Positions 33,969-45,498 are shown, numbered from the stretch's first letter. The stretch is DNA of 64,000 nt from Lobosporangium transversale (GCF_002105155.1 NW_019028980.1:1116001-1180000); one strand, 5' to 3'. Notes: generated by a model from the letters alone, not told the origin. A program made the numbers and translations.

Positions 33969-36900
33969 CTACACATTTTCCTCCTCTTCGTCCCCCTCAC
34001 CTTGTGCTGCCATCGCCTCCTCTACCTCCTTCATTTCTTGCACCATGATCTTAGACCGTGCTAAAGCACGCATCGCCTCCGGCACCATACCCAATCGCTT
34101 CAATTCGACCGCAAGCTTTTTATCTTTGACAATCCGCTCATTGACCTTTTGGCAATATGCCTCCATGGTTAGTTGACCCATCTGGACCTGAAGTACAAGC
34201 AGCTTCAGTTTGATTTCCAGCTGCGTCAACCGATCCTGATACTCCTCCGCTGCCTCATTCTTGCCCGCCGCCTTAGCATCATGCACCATCTGTTGTGCTA
34301 TCTGAACCTCACTCTCTAGAACCATGTTGGATACAATCAGATCGACACTATGTAGAATGGTATACAACGAATCAATCAAATGTGCATATTTTCGTGGAAT
34401 GAAGTAGCATCATAGAAGGAGGAAAAAAAAAAAAAACCTTGCTAATTACCTGTTGAATTCATTGAGTGCTTTCTCAGCTTCGGTATCCTCTAAATCGTCA
34501 CCAGTAGCGGCTGGAGCAGAAGGGCCAACGGGTGTAGTTTTGACTGGCTCTAATGCTTGGGCAACAGGCGTTGTAGTTTTCGATGGTGGAGCTGCAGGTT
34601 TGCTACTACGAGCGGCCGAAGCGCCTGTCACCGCTGCCGCAGTCTGCTTTGGTGCCTCTGGCGCTGAAGTCGGAGACGCACCAGAAGTTGCCCGACTTAC
34701 TGGTGTAGTTGAAGCCACTGCAGCCTTATTAGACCTACCAACAGCAGCTCCTGCTCTTCCTCCACCAGCACTTGTATTAGTGGCAGGACGGCTTTGGGAT
34801 GTTGCCGTGATTGGCGAGGGGAATCCTAGTCCACCAGAGTTGAACTCATCAATAACCAGCCATTTTTCTTCCTTGGTCACAATCTCAGGCTTAAGTAATG
34901 GACGCTGCAGTTGGATCTTGATCTCAATCTTTCCCCCGGTGGCGCGTCGTGTCGTAGGGTCCAGAAGCTGGCACATTATCAAGTCAATACAAAAAAAAAA
35001 AAAAAAAAAAAAAAAGTCGTCTAAAAATAAGATTTACTATGACAAACATCTTCAGCATTTTTGCCCCAATAGTTGATAAGCATTAACTCACCGGAACAAT
35101 TTCATGAATCTCAGAGTGGTTCATGAGTGGCTGGAGCGAAACTTGAGCACGCCCAAGCAAGTAGCCCTTCCAAAGGATACCCCGATAATGCCACACTTCA
35201 AAAGTCGCCTTCCTGCGCTCAACAAATCTATGGAACGCTCTCGTACGCTCTATTCCCAAAATCTTCGAGTAATTGTAATCCGGCTTATTTGTTCGTTTCA
35301 CTGTAGGGGTTGTGCCTTTACCTGCCCCTGAGCCTGCCATATTCTCAGTAGGCCATCCTAAATCCCATGATACATACGACTCAATCTCTGTAGGTTGAAC
35401 GTCCTTATGGCTCAAATCCCAGGCTCGTACAATGCTAAGAGATAATTCATTGAGTCCAATTTCCTGATAAAACCCGACTTCGACTTCAAAACGGACGTCC
35501 TGAAAATGAAACGCTGGTGCCTTTCTGCCATGCTGTCGATATGATTGTAATGAAGCAAGATCTGTTTTAAAGATCTTATTGAGTTTGTGGAATTCTAGTG
35601 CTGTTTGCTTATCCCCCGTCTGATAGTAATAGGCGCATGTGGTAGTACACATTTTGATTTGAGACTCCAGTTGTGACTGTAACATATCATACGTATCGTC
35701 GTCCGAATTGGATACAATCTGAAAGTCATCGTCTGCTGCCAATTGTTTGAATTTAATCCCACCAAGTGTTCCACGAGCTGTTGATCCGCCCCTGACATCG
35801 TCAGCAGAGGCTTCTGCAATGCTACTGGTAACATGAGTTGTAGCTTCAGATGCAGATGATGCAATAGGTGGTGAAAAGGCCCTGCCTTCTGCGCCGGATT
35901 GAATTCGTGTTGAAGTGGATGAGCTGGCCGCTATTGGTGCTGCGCCGGTACCCTTGCTTGTCTTAGCAGAGGTTGTTGTGGGCGCTGTGGCCAAAATTGT
36001 TGGCGGTTCATCTGGGATAGGATAGAGCTCCAAGTCGAGGAAGCCTCCGGCCTCGAGCACTGCAATCCATTTTTGGATCTTCTTGAATGTCATGACCCTT
36101 TCTGCAGCAAGTGTCATATCGCCTGCTCGTTTGGCCTCGAGTGCTGCTCGTTTATATTGTACATCCCGAGCCTTTAGCAGTTGTAAGAGCTCCTTGTCAT
36201 TCTTTTGCGGGATGGGCTCGAGACGCTTAGATGTTTTTGATAAAGTGGGAGATGCTTTTTGAGGACCCTCGGCAATCATAACTCCCACCTGTGGTGGTTG
36301 TGACTGTTCGCTCATGTCAGTGTCTCCATCCAGACTTCCATCTATAAACGCCTGGTCTTTTGGCGCAATGGCGATCATGGAGGAGCTTGCTGATTTTGGC
36401 TTATGGTTTTCAATAGAGTTATTTCCTATTTTCGATGACAATGAGCTGAGGTTTGTTGGGGGATTTAAAGCTGTCGTCGTAGAAATTGTTGCACTATCCA
36501 TGCCAGCTTGTGCTTGAGAAGACGTATTTTCATCTTGTTTGATTATCGGCTTTGCTTCGGTCGCTCCTGCTTGATCCTGTCCACTATGGTCGATATGGCC
36601 ACCAAATGTCTGCAATTGAGCCTGAAAAAATATTGGTAACTCAGATTAATAACAGGAGCAAGTCTAATGCTCGAACGAGAGAAATTAAATAATAAAAAGC
36701 CTCACCAAAAGATGTGGATCTTTCCAATCGTCTTCCGTCAGTTCAACATCATCATCATCGTCCTCCATGATACCCTGAAGATCCACGCCTAGTCCAGCCA
36801 ATGGAGGCGGAGTAGGTGAAGCGGCAGATTTGTCAGTAGTAGCAGAGACTTTTGTTGATAAAGGGTTTGAAGCAGATACTGGTTTTGTTGACGCTTGTGT

Positions 36901-37335
36901 GAGCGTTGCTGCAGGTGTAGACGTTTTGGCAGAAGACTGCCTTGGTGTTGGCGCAGGTATTGGTTTTGATATTGAAGTTTCGCCCGTCAATCCCTGTAGT
37001 TCTGCCTACTTGTTTGATAGTTTTAATAGAGAATGAAATGGTCGTGGTAGCTTCCAAAGTTAGAAACAATGCTGATTTAACACTTTAAAGCATAGTTGTA
37101 GTTCATATCAACCGATAAACAACATAAGTTGTAGCCGTACTAGGAGTTCTGGGTCATTTAAATCGGCATCACCGAGGTCATCGTCGCCAATGTCGCCAAT
37201 GTCACCCATGTCATCATCCCCATCAACATCTTGAGCGAGCCGCATTCCTTGGGCAATAAGATCACTGTAATCATTTGTGCCCTGCTGTGTTTGGCGCTGC
37301 TTGGACGGTGGATTCTGCTTCTTCCAGCTGAACAT
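33969..37335 (-). CDS. CC2D1/Lgd homologue, DM14 and C2 domain ESCRT-III regulator
   Basis: Homologue of animal CC2D1A/B (Lgd), which binds Snf7/CHMP4 and regulates ESCRT-III in endosomal sorting. Inferred exons are 37141-37335, 36706-37005, 35092-36621, 34450-34967 and 33969-34347, giving 973 residues. The N-terminus has acidic N-D-P-E-L-L/A-E-L-Q-G-L-T-G and a second D-P-H-L-L motif. A DM14 repeat follows near residues 310-365 (L-L-K-A-R-D-V-Q-Y-K-R-A-A and G-D-M-T-L-A). A C2 domain lies around 540-700, interrupted by two introns. The C-terminal coiled segment (V-S-N-M-V-L-E-S-E-V onwards) matches the family end. Only one clear DM14 copy is seen where animals have four, although some could be diverged. 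The first acceptor was chosen (tag|GCA) because it restores the conserved A-E-L-Q-G-L-T-G. Confidence 0.88.
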
Positions 37336-37999
37336 GTTGGTTGCTCTATATAATTATTCTTTTGTTGAGTTTGTCTGCAATAAAATGTTTGAATGAAAAT
37401 GAAGACTCCTTTCCAATACGTCACGCGCGCAAGTAAATCTCGCTCCCGCCTAGAAAAACTGGTAGTGTTTGGAATAGCTTATCGATATTTTCGTACAACC
37501 CAATCAATCATTTTTTGGAAACTTCCAGTGCATTCCTCTCAGCAAGAGCCTTAGAAAGATTGTAGAATTAAAGAATCTTCAAATGATTATCTCGAACTAG
37601 GTTTGGAGATGGCTGTGCAACCATTCAGGTGTTCGAATTAATGCTCTCGCGTAAGAAATGTTATAGTTAACTTTCGTCTAAAAGTGTTGCATCTGAAGAC
37701 ATAGACAAAGGTTCCGAAGTATAATTTTTTGCTACTGTAGGTGTTTATTAGACGCGCTTTAAAGAGGCTTCTTGATAAAAATACAATATAGTCAAGCATC
37801 CCTAAATAGGTTATTTGAATACTTGTCAAGATTTGACAATTCTGAATCACTTTTCTTAAGACTTGTCAAAACTTTAGCTAAAACGATGTCCATTAATGCA
37901 GAAAAAATCATTCATTATCTACTTTTTTATCATGTATACATTTGCTAACTTTATCTAAATGTTTTGAATGCCTTTGGCTGCGCTTCGCCTTTTAATGTA
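37336..37999. other. intergenic region between CC2D1 and methionine synthase reductase
   Basis: A/T-rich spacer with no supportable gene. It should contain the CC2D1 promoter and the 3' UTR of the reductase gene, whose predicted 9-bp last exon is at 38000-38008. Confidence 0.45.
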
Positions 38000-40758
38000 C
38001 TATGCCCACTAATGTCACGATCAAAAAGTCAAAAGATGAAGGAGTATTAGAATCAGCGCTTTGAGTAATAACCAATTATTAAACGCTTTATATAAATATA
38101 TTGTAAATATTTACCAAGTCTCTCAAATAGCGCTTCTCTTGGGCCCATTTGTTCAGCTCTAACATTGCTGCTGTTTTCTCGAAACCTCCATTCGTAACTA
38201 GTATGTCGATTAGCTCGTCATGAACTCCTTTGGCCATGCCCTTGGCATCTCTAGTTACCCATAGATGTGTAAATAAATAAATAAAATAAAATAAAAAACA
38301 AAGATAAAATAGCAAATCGTTAGGAATTGTGTCCCACCATCAGCCACTGTATATATTCAAGATAAATGCGCGAATCAAATTAAGGCAACGTACCCGCAAA
38401 CATATATCAATGCTCCTTTTTTGTCTAAAAGGTCCCAAAGTCTCTTACTCTCCTTTTTGATCAAGTCTTGCACGTATTTACCGCTGTTGGGTATATTTTC
38501 CTCTCGACTAACGGCGACATGGAGCTCTGTCAAAATACCTTCTTCTTTGTAAGTCTCCATCTGTTCCTTGAAAAGCCAGTCTTTTTCTCGGTGCCTGCAT
38601 CCAAAGAATAGCCACATTTCCCCAAAAAGATCATCAAGCTGTTGCTGCGACCGTGGCCCAATGTTCATCAGCCGTTTTTTTATTTTTCGCTGTTCGGAAC
38701 GGTGTTCCAAAAAGCCCATGAACGGCGCTACACCAGTGCCAGGTCCAATCATGATAATCGGTCGTGTGGTGTCTGTTGGCAAGTTAAATTTCGTCTCATT
38801 TGGTTTCAAAAATATTGGAATGACGGTTTTTTCAAGTCCTTCTGAAATGGCTTTTCCAAATGGCACCAAACCAGCCAGCTCATCCAACCACGGAGTGCAA
38901 ACACCGCGGCGATTGACGCCTTCAGGAAGAATGTATGTCACTACATTGAATGCACACGACCAACGACGATGTCCATTCTTAGCTAGAGGTGAGCTTGTTA
39001 TAGAGTAATATCTAGGTTGCAGTGGCGGCAATGTCTCGATTACTCGGGCCACCGGGATTTTGATGGATGGGAAAGTGTGAAGGATGTCTAGGAATGTTGG
39101 TGTCTGGGCTCGGAAGGCATTGAATTGATCTGAGCCTTGTTTGGAAGCCAGGAACATCAGCTGTTGCTTTTCAGTCATATCTGTAGCATGATCAGCGTAG
39201 AGACGAATATTGGCTTTCTTGGGCACTGAAGTCAAATCTACTGAGTACCGGAAAACTTCAAGCAGGCTTGCCGACTTGACGGGTTGCAAATGAGATGGGA
39301 TCCCTACAACATCGTATAAACAGGTCGTAGCATGAGTATTAATATATCGAAAGTAAAGACGAGGCGATCGGAGGCCTTATGAACAATACGATGCATCACA
39401 TGGTTACCTTCGCCTTCAAACTTGATATTTTTATTCTGATCATGCTCATCAACTGCGAGAGCTTCAAGCACACCTCGGACCAACGACTCGTTATTGGGCG
39501 CCCAGATGCCAAAGGCATCACCTGGGGAATAATCGACATCGTCCTCGAACCCAAATTCAACTGATAAAGTACGCTTTAATGCATCAGTTGCTGTCAGGCA
39601 TTGAACGCTATTAATCTTTGCATTAATCAGCGGGGTTGGTGTCTGAATAAATGAAGGGATTGGCCTACTCGTCGCCTTACTTCCTGATGCAGTAGTACTA
39701 TCACCCTCTGTGATCTTCAAGTTGGCGTTAGGAACTCGGGGTAAACCAGTGAGACTACTATGATTGCTCATGCTCGAAAAGTCTACTACAATCCTGTATT
39801 TCGCAAAGGGTGCCATAGAATCCTTCTCTTTAGCGGGTACCGATACAGAAAGGGTACTCATCCCAGAGGACAAGGTGTTAATGTCTGCTTTTTCATTAAG
39901 GTTCAACTCAAGTTCAGATGAAGTCTTTAGTGAAGTCGATGGAGGTAGCTGGCCTGGATCGGTTCCTTTTCCTATAAGGCTTTTAACAATCTTCTCCTCT
40001 TCCGGGGTAAGGTGAGGCTGAGGAAGGTCATGGACAGCTGGCGTGCAGATCACCTGATGGGCGAGGGCTGGCCAGAGATTCTTAATCCACGGATCAACCG
40101 TTTCTTCAAGTCTACATAAGAGTTAAGTATTGCTGGTGTCAGAAAATAGGGTTTCACTATGATATTCAGGCATGACAATGATTAGCTGCCTTACCCTGTA
40201 GCGTCATCCGCCAATCCTCGAGCGTAAAAAGGAGTTGCTCCAAGTTCCTGTAAGCGAGTATCAAGCCGCTTTGCAGTTTGACAGAAGTTGTCATAGTTGG
40301 TATCACCTAGACCTAAGAGACGTCATTGCGATATAGATTGAGTTGGAGGTTTAGATCGCTCTAATATCAAGATCAAATGAAGCTTGCATATCCTGCTCTG
40401 TCTTTCATTGAGTATAAACTAAAAATTGCTGAGGCATTTGACACATACCCAACACAGCATATTTGGCTTTAGTGAGTCCGACGCCCTTGAGCTTACGAAG
40501 ATGACGCCAAAACTTTGTTGAATTGTCAGGTGGGTCGCCGTCGCCAGTCGTTGATACAACAAAAACAAGGCACTCTTCTTTGTCCCAGTCAACTTTTGCA
40601 AAATCATTGAGTACATAGTGAGCTGCTTTGAATCCTCGCTCCTGTGCCTGCTCATAGATGTTGCGTGAGATTGATTCTGCGTTTCCAGTTTGCGAGGCGA
40701 AAAAGACGGTCAAATGGTCTGCATGAGGAATGGAATCCTCGTCTTTGTTTGGAACCAT
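38000..40758 (-). CDS. methionine synthase reductase-like diflavin reductase
   Basis: NADPH-dependent FMN/FAD reductase of the methionine synthase reductase (MTRR) type, which reactivates cobalamin-dependent methionine synthase. Inferred exons are 40449-40758, 40195-40312, 39390-40111, 38394-39303, 38115-38250 and a 9-bp exon 38000-38008 (W-A-stop), giving 734 residues. Flavodoxin domain: F-A-S-Q-T-G-N-A-E-S, S-T-T-G-D-G-D-P-P-D and L-G-D-T-N-Y-D-N-F. A Ser/Thr-rich linker follows. FAD/NADPH module: Y-S-P-G-D-A-F, S-V-P-K-K-A, S-K-Q-G-S-D-Q-F, R-Y-Y-S-I-T-S-S, G-P-G-T-G-V-A-P-F, M-W-L-F-F-G-C-R-H and Y-V-C-G-D-A-K-G-M-A-K. The last motifs fit MTRR better than the related NDOR1/Tah18. The partner methionine synthase is not in this window. 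Substrate assignment is by family resemblance. Confidence 0.85.
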
Positions 40759-41536
40759 GGCTTGCTGCGGTGTGCTGGAGTGTAAAGGGGAATGATTTAA
40801 GTGAAATGTAATGCTTCTGACTCATTTAACAGTACAACGATCCTACGTACGCGGTTCAAACGTACAATGTTCATTCATATTTAAAATTGTGCAAGATCTG
40901 CATATTTCTCTCATGATCATATCGGCGGGATGTCGATGATATTTTTTAAGTGGTTACGCCATGAGGATCTCGAATGACGGTGTTTTATGTTATCTCCTAT
41001 TCTCATATTCTTGGATTAATAGAATGTGAATCCCAGGCGAGCACAGATTTCAGAGTATTCTACAAGAGCGCCTTCCAGTTGTACATCGAAACCCCTCCAA
41101 TAATATTTGCTGTTCTTTGAAGTGTCAACATTTCCACTGCTGAGTTTTTTCAAAAAGGAGAATGATATAGTGGAGGCTGCACTTCTCTAGAATGGTTGTT
41201 AGAGTTGAAGGACACCTTCTGTTCAAAGCACTCATTTGTAGGATTATACAACAACCCAGGACTTATACGACATGAACAGTTGAATAAAGAGGATCCGTCG
41301 TCCCATTGGCTGTTTTTACACGGGGCAAAGTAAAACGGAAGCTTTTGTGAATAAAGCTTCTCCATGCTATGATCATATTGTCTCTCTCTTTTTGACCCCA
41401 TTGGATATCGTAGTAACGGTTTCTGAAGAGACGTACATTGACTAATTTATCTTTAAATCCTAAATCCCCGTACCTCCTTGCGACGAGTGTATTAAGAAAA
41501 AGGGGCCTTTTTTGATATGCTTACGATCGAGCAATC

Positions 41537-41566
41537 AAAAAGCCTGCCAATATCTGCAGGCTTTTT
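41537..41566. repeat. perfect 11-bp hairpin with flanking T run
   Basis: Inverted repeat AAAAAGCCTGC (41537-41547), 8-base loop, GCAGGCTTTTT (41556-41566), continued by another T. It looks like a rho-independent terminator, but in a nuclear fungal context that function is not expected. Confidence 0.7.
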
Positions 41567-42178
41567 TCTATTTTTTATTTTTTGCGTCTACTAATGTGTG
41601 CTCGGTATAAATATACTTTAATAATTTAATTATTTAATGGTGTATGATGGCAAATATGTATCTGATGAGAACCACTTTTTGGTTTCACATTCATGAACTC
41701 TATGCAGTACATGAGGTCAAAAAACTCTTCGTCAGAAAATCTTGTTTGCTTGTCAGTAATCACATTGCTGGACATGCTTAAACATATTGTCGGGAGCGAT
41801 TGAGGTTGCTGGGGCATGTCCGATACGTACAGGTCAGTATTGGTATGCTTGGGTTTCAAGAATGGTTTGCTTCCCACTGATCCGGAAGGCCATCTTGTTG
41901 CCAATGTTATTTCCTTCGAGTGATCGCTTGTGAAGCATAGCATCGCAGTGTCTTCTATAGATTAGCTTTGTTGTTTTGTCGCTGATGCACGACCCCACCT
42001 GAAGGATTATGAAGAAAGGAAGGCAGCCTTGTTAGACTCGTCTTTGGCCTTATCTTTGATCAGTTCGACTCTATCTTTATCATCTAGGAGCCAAAGGACA
42101 TTAAATGATGGGTGAAATACCGTGACCGGGAGGGGCTTGCTTGTAACATTAGTACTCCTCTACTTAGGAACCGCTGGT

Positions 42179-42412
42179 CTAAAGACTAAAAACGAGAGCC
42201 ATGGCACCAATGAGCCCAAGTATCTTTATCAGCTCCTCACTTTGACTCCACTCTTTAGTCTTCATTCGTGACCTCTTTGGCTTCTCTCTACTGCTTCTCT
42301 TTTCTTGATTTAAGCCCATAGTTACATCGAATACCGAATTCTCTATAGCTAACCTAATTTCACGGAGCCTCTTGAGCATTACCAGAGTGTGTGGTTCTAG
42401 AACGATGTCCAT
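42179..42412 (-). CDS. hypothetical small protein with C-terminal hydrophobic helix
   Basis: Not recognised. 77 residues from ATG 42412: a Leu/Arg-rich helix (M-L-K-R-L-R-E-I-R-L-A-I-E), a Lys/Arg-rich stretch (S-R-E-K-P-K-R-S-R), then a hydrophobic end (I-L-G-L-I-G-A-M-A-L-V-F-S-L) that could be a tail anchor. No supporting splice signals or neighbours; it may be the last exon of a gene or chance. Confidence 0.2.
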   Translation of the reverse strand: MDIVLEPHTLVMLKRLREIRLAIENSVFDVTMGLNQEKRSSREKPKRSRMKTKEWSQSEELIKILGLIGAMALVFSL

Positions 42413-43055
42413 GACGTGCACATCAGATCGATTTCTTCTTGCTTTCTTGAAAGCCTACGTTATCTTGGAATCGGGGTGGAAAGACATTGCCAAGCCGTAA
42501 CACTTGCCCTTAAAAGCACGTAATTCTAAAGATCTTTCAGACATACTTTTCATAGAGTTGTGTATGTTGTATGCGACGATAGGGGAACAAAGTGCTTTTA
42601 AGACTTGGAAGGTCTATTTCATCATCAAAGCACTATCTGTTGTAATGCTTGCAATGCATTTTTGGACTATTTAATCATTCTATTACGAAGCTGTTCAAAA
42701 CATAAACTTTACTCTGGATTATCATCTGTGCAGTTGCGATAGAAGTATGGGGATATGAGTGTGGAATAAAAATCAAAGGGATTGTCAAACTAATAGAGAA
42801 TAATCCCCCTGATAAGGCTTTGTTATTCTACTCCTCCACTACCACCTGGCGTACTGGTTGGTGTAGAGCTAAAAAGGAAATCACTGCGCGTGGTGTACTG
42901 GCTACACCTATTATGTAGATCACACTCCTTTCCGCTTTGCTTTTATATTGCACTGGTTCCTGAAGCAACTTTACTTTTTTTTCTTTATTTTTCTTTTCTT
43001 TTCTTTTCTTTAATTATCATCTTTCATTACACGTTCACATATACACATATACAAG

Positions 43056-43961
43056 ATGCCTTCTTCACTTCTCTTGTCCCAGAAAATCATTGGGGCCTTC
43101 TTCCTCTCTATTGTTATCTTTCCCCACATCGTCAAGGCCAATACCATCAATAATCTCACTCCTCCCTCTTCTACGTCTCTTTCTCCAACCTTTATCCATG
43201 ACACATACAACAACCAAAGACGACATCTTCTCGGTAGCTTGATCTCTCTTCTTCCCAGTGATGGTAGTCAACAGCAACTACCAGAGCCACTCACGGCACC
43301 TCAATCTTCCTCCGGGTCTGAGCTACCGGCTTCGTCACTTGCTGCTGCCTCACCATCTCCATCTCCTACAACTTCCAGTTTAATCGATGGGATTCTAGTT
43401 CCACCGTTCTTTGGTCATGATAATAGTCCTGATAGTGAAGATGACCCGAGCACCAGTTCTACTATTCCCATCTCTACCTCCGCTGTTGCGGATACTCCTT
43501 CCACTACCGCCATAGAGAAACCTTCATCCTCCTTGTCTCCTGGCAAACACATTCCTGTGGATGCTGAGTCTTCTGGAACACTTAACTATGATCACAGTAA
43601 TATCGAATCATCACCTCCAGATGAGGGCCCCGCGACGACTGGGAATACTACGGTTTCTAATGTGGATGCTTCTGCAGACGATCAATCACAGCAAATAAAA
43701 GTAGCTTTGTCTTCAGGATTGATTGTATTCGTGATCATTGTCGCGATTGGAGTCATTTTAGCCGTAGCCTTTAGCTGCTACAGGATCCAGCAATCCCGTT
43801 GTCTCCGCCATCAAAGCTGGGGAGAAGATTTCCTCAAGGATCATGCTGGCAGCGTTGGTTACTCAGAAAGCGCCGGATATGGCATGTACATCAGCAGCAA
43901 TGGCAATAAGGGAAAGTCCAATTTCTGGAGAAAGACCCTGGGGATGCTTCGTCGCAGTTAA
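43056..43961 (+). CDS. mucin-like single-pass membrane protein
   Basis: Not recognised as a named family. Single exon, 301 residues. An N-terminal signal peptide (I-I-G-A-F-F-L-S-I-V-I-F, cleavage probably near residue 29 after V-K-A) precedes a Ser/Thr/Pro-rich ectodomain of about 185 residues, likely O-mannosylated. One membrane helix follows (L-S-S-G-L-I-V-F-V-I-I-V-A-I-G-V-I-L). The cytoplasmic tail of about 60 residues has Cys, Ser, Gly and Tyr and ends L-G-M-L-R-R-S. This is the layout of fungal cell-wall stress sensors, but no WSC Cys domain is present, so the sensor role is a guess. The stop codon is followed directly by an A run of about 23. Confidence 0.75.
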   Translation: MPSSLLLSQKIIGAFFLSIVIFPHIVKANTINNLTPPSSTSLSPTFIHDTYNNQRRHLLGSLISLLPSDGSQQQLPEPLTAPQSSSGSELPASSLAAASPSPSPTTSSLIDGILVPPFFGHDNSPDSEDDPSTSSTIPISTSAVADTPSTTAIEKPSSSLSPGKHIPVDAESSGTLNYDHSNIESSPPDEGPATTGNTTVSNVDASADDQSQQIKVALSSGLIVFVIIVAIGVILAVAFSCYRIQQSRCLRHQSWGEDFLKDHAGSVGYSESAGYGMYISSNGNKGKSNFWRKTLGMLRRS

Positions 43962-45087
43962 AAAAAAAAAAAAAAAAAAAAAAGGCGCCTGCAGAGGAAG
44001 AAGAAAGGGGGAAAAAAGGAGGGATTGAGAGTTGCTTAATTTATCATCATGTTGGTTAGAATAGTATGCAAGTATGCACAAAGTCCTCCGTTCTATCAAT
44101 TCATATCTCTTTATATTATTAAATTCCTCCTTTTTCTCTTTTTTTTACTATTGACTCCTTGCAATAATTACTTGGACATTCGTCTCTCACTCCTCGCATC
44201 CTATATACAATGATTCATTACCACTTTTAATAAATAAGATACTCTTAGCAGTTTACTTTCTTTCGCTTTGCATTATCAGTTTTATTTCGAGTTATGCGAG
44301 GCTTGTATTATAACTAAACTTAGGTGTTGAATATCTAAAAGAATGAAGATGAAAGCGACTACAAAGGTTGCACTTATTACCTTTCCGCAACTATTACAAT
44401 CTATGCCAGATTCTTCGCCTGATGCAGTTACTTGTTTGTTAGTGATGATTTGTAAGGTTCAGCCCTTGGTTATGGTAGATGTGCCTGGACTGGACTCCCC
44501 TTCACAAAACTGTCATGGCCTACACCTGCTCCGAGTTTCCCTCTTCCCCTCTTCCCCTCTGAACCTGTCTCCTCCTTCTCCCTTACTTTCCCCTCTTGCT
44601 TCCCCCTTGGCAGTCTCAGCGGTATTTTGATCGTCTTTTGGTCTTTGCGGAGTAATAGACCCCTTTTCGTTCGCTTTCAGGGTTATCGCAAAAACAAGTA
44701 CCAATCTTTATTTTCGGCTTGACAGTATCATTGATCTCCTCAACTGACCTCAACAATCCAAGGATGGTTATTGTGCATCTAAAGTCAGAGCTATTGATGC
44801 TGCTTGTAACTGGAGGTCGAAGCAGGTTCCCCGGACTGGAAGATGTGGCGATGGTAATTAGAGAAACCTGGCTTGGCACTTGACTTTTTAGAGCTGTCGG
44901 AGCAGCGGCAGCCGTGGCTCAGACTGAATCTAGAGAACGCCAACATTGATTCGATTTTTTTTTTTTTTTTTTTTAAATAAAAGTACGCGTTCACCATTGG
45001 GATCAAACATAAAATTTCGTGCCACCGTTTTTTATTTTTGCAACATGCTAAACGATTGGGTGTTTAGGCTTTTTCTTTTTAGTATCA
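43962..45087. other. 1.1-kb interval, no gene seen
   Basis: Convergent spacer. It contains an A23 run after the stop of the membrane-protein gene, a C/T-rich patch near 44530-44610 and a T run near 44958-44975. Short frames on both strands are not supported. Confidence 0.45.
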
Positions 45088-45393
45088 TTAGCCCTTGTAA
45101 TAAGGACAGTACTTGTAATAGGGCCAGCACCACTTATGATGATGGTGATGGTGGTGGTGTGGCCAGCAACACTTGTAGTAATCGTGAGGATATCTCCACT
45201 TGGTGGTCTCGCCAACATCTCCAACGACTTGGACTACCGGGTCCGCGCCATAATTGGCGCACGTAGTCATGGCCTCTGACCCTAACGGAGTAGGAGCTGC
45301 AGTAGCGGTCTCGGCTTCAACTGCAGCAGACACCTCGAATACCATCAAGGCGGCAATCATCATCGCGATTGAAGTGAAAGTTTTGAGATTCAT
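45088..45393 (-). CDS. small secreted His/Cys/Trp/Tyr-rich protein
   Basis: Not recognised. 101 residues, single exon. The signal peptide is about residues 1-23 (M-N-L-K-T-F-T-S-I-A-M-M-I-A-A-L), with Ala-rich sequence after it. The mature N-terminal half is acidic and Thr/Ala-rich with one Cys. The C-terminal 35 residues are extreme: Y-P-H-D-Y-Y-K-C-C-W-P, eight consecutive His, then K-W-C-W-P-Y-Y-K-Y-C-P-Y-Y-K-G. His8 with four Cys and repeated Trp-Pro suggests metal or wall binding; this is inference. The ATG follows an A22-type run on the coding strand. A TATA-like box lies about 100 bp upstream. Confidence 0.78.
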   Translation of the reverse strand: MNLKTFTSIAMMIAALMVFEVSAAVEAETATAAPTPLGSEAMTTCANYGADPVVQVVGDVGETTKWRYPHDYYKCCWPHHHHHHHHKWCWPYYKYCPYYKG

Positions 45394-45490
45394 TTTTTTT
45401 TTTTTTTTTTTTTTTGAACGAGTTTGATAGTGATATTTATTTTTTTTCTTTTAGAAGAACAACAACAACATAAAAAACAAAACTATTGCC

Positions 45491-45498
45491 TATTTATA
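45491..45498 (-). promoter_or_regulatory. TATA box of the small secreted His-rich gene
   Basis: Reads TATAAATA on the minus strand, about 100 bp upstream of the ATG at 45393. Match and spacing are seen; promoter activity is inferred. Confidence 0.45.

Larger units (their letters stand above)
40759..43055. other. 2.3-kb gene-poor interval
   Basis: Holds the promoter of the reductase gene, a strong inverted repeat with T run (41537-41566) and two unconvincing minus-strand frames (41626-41943 and the one listed at 42179-42412). No recognised gene. A C/T-rich leader precedes the plus-strand ORF at 43056. Confidence 0.4.

Noticed and set aside
34453-35076. 207-codon plus-strand frame, Ala/Val-rich
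   Set aside because: Lies opposite a CC2D1 exon and runs into a poly-Lys homopolymer; explained by codon composition of the minus-strand gene.
38394-40758. Assignment of the diflavin reductase as Tah18/NDOR1 or cytochrome P450 reductase
   Set aside because: Shared flavodoxin and FAD/NADPH motifs fit all three, but G-E-M-W-L-F-F-G-C-R-H, Y-V-C-G-D-A-K-G-M-A-K, S-K-Q-G-S-D-Q-F and the long linker fit methionine synthase reductase best; there is no N-terminal membrane anchor as in P450 reductase.
41626-41943. 105-codon minus-strand frame
   Set aside because: No start context, splice partner or motif; located in a gene-poor region and not distinguishable from chance.
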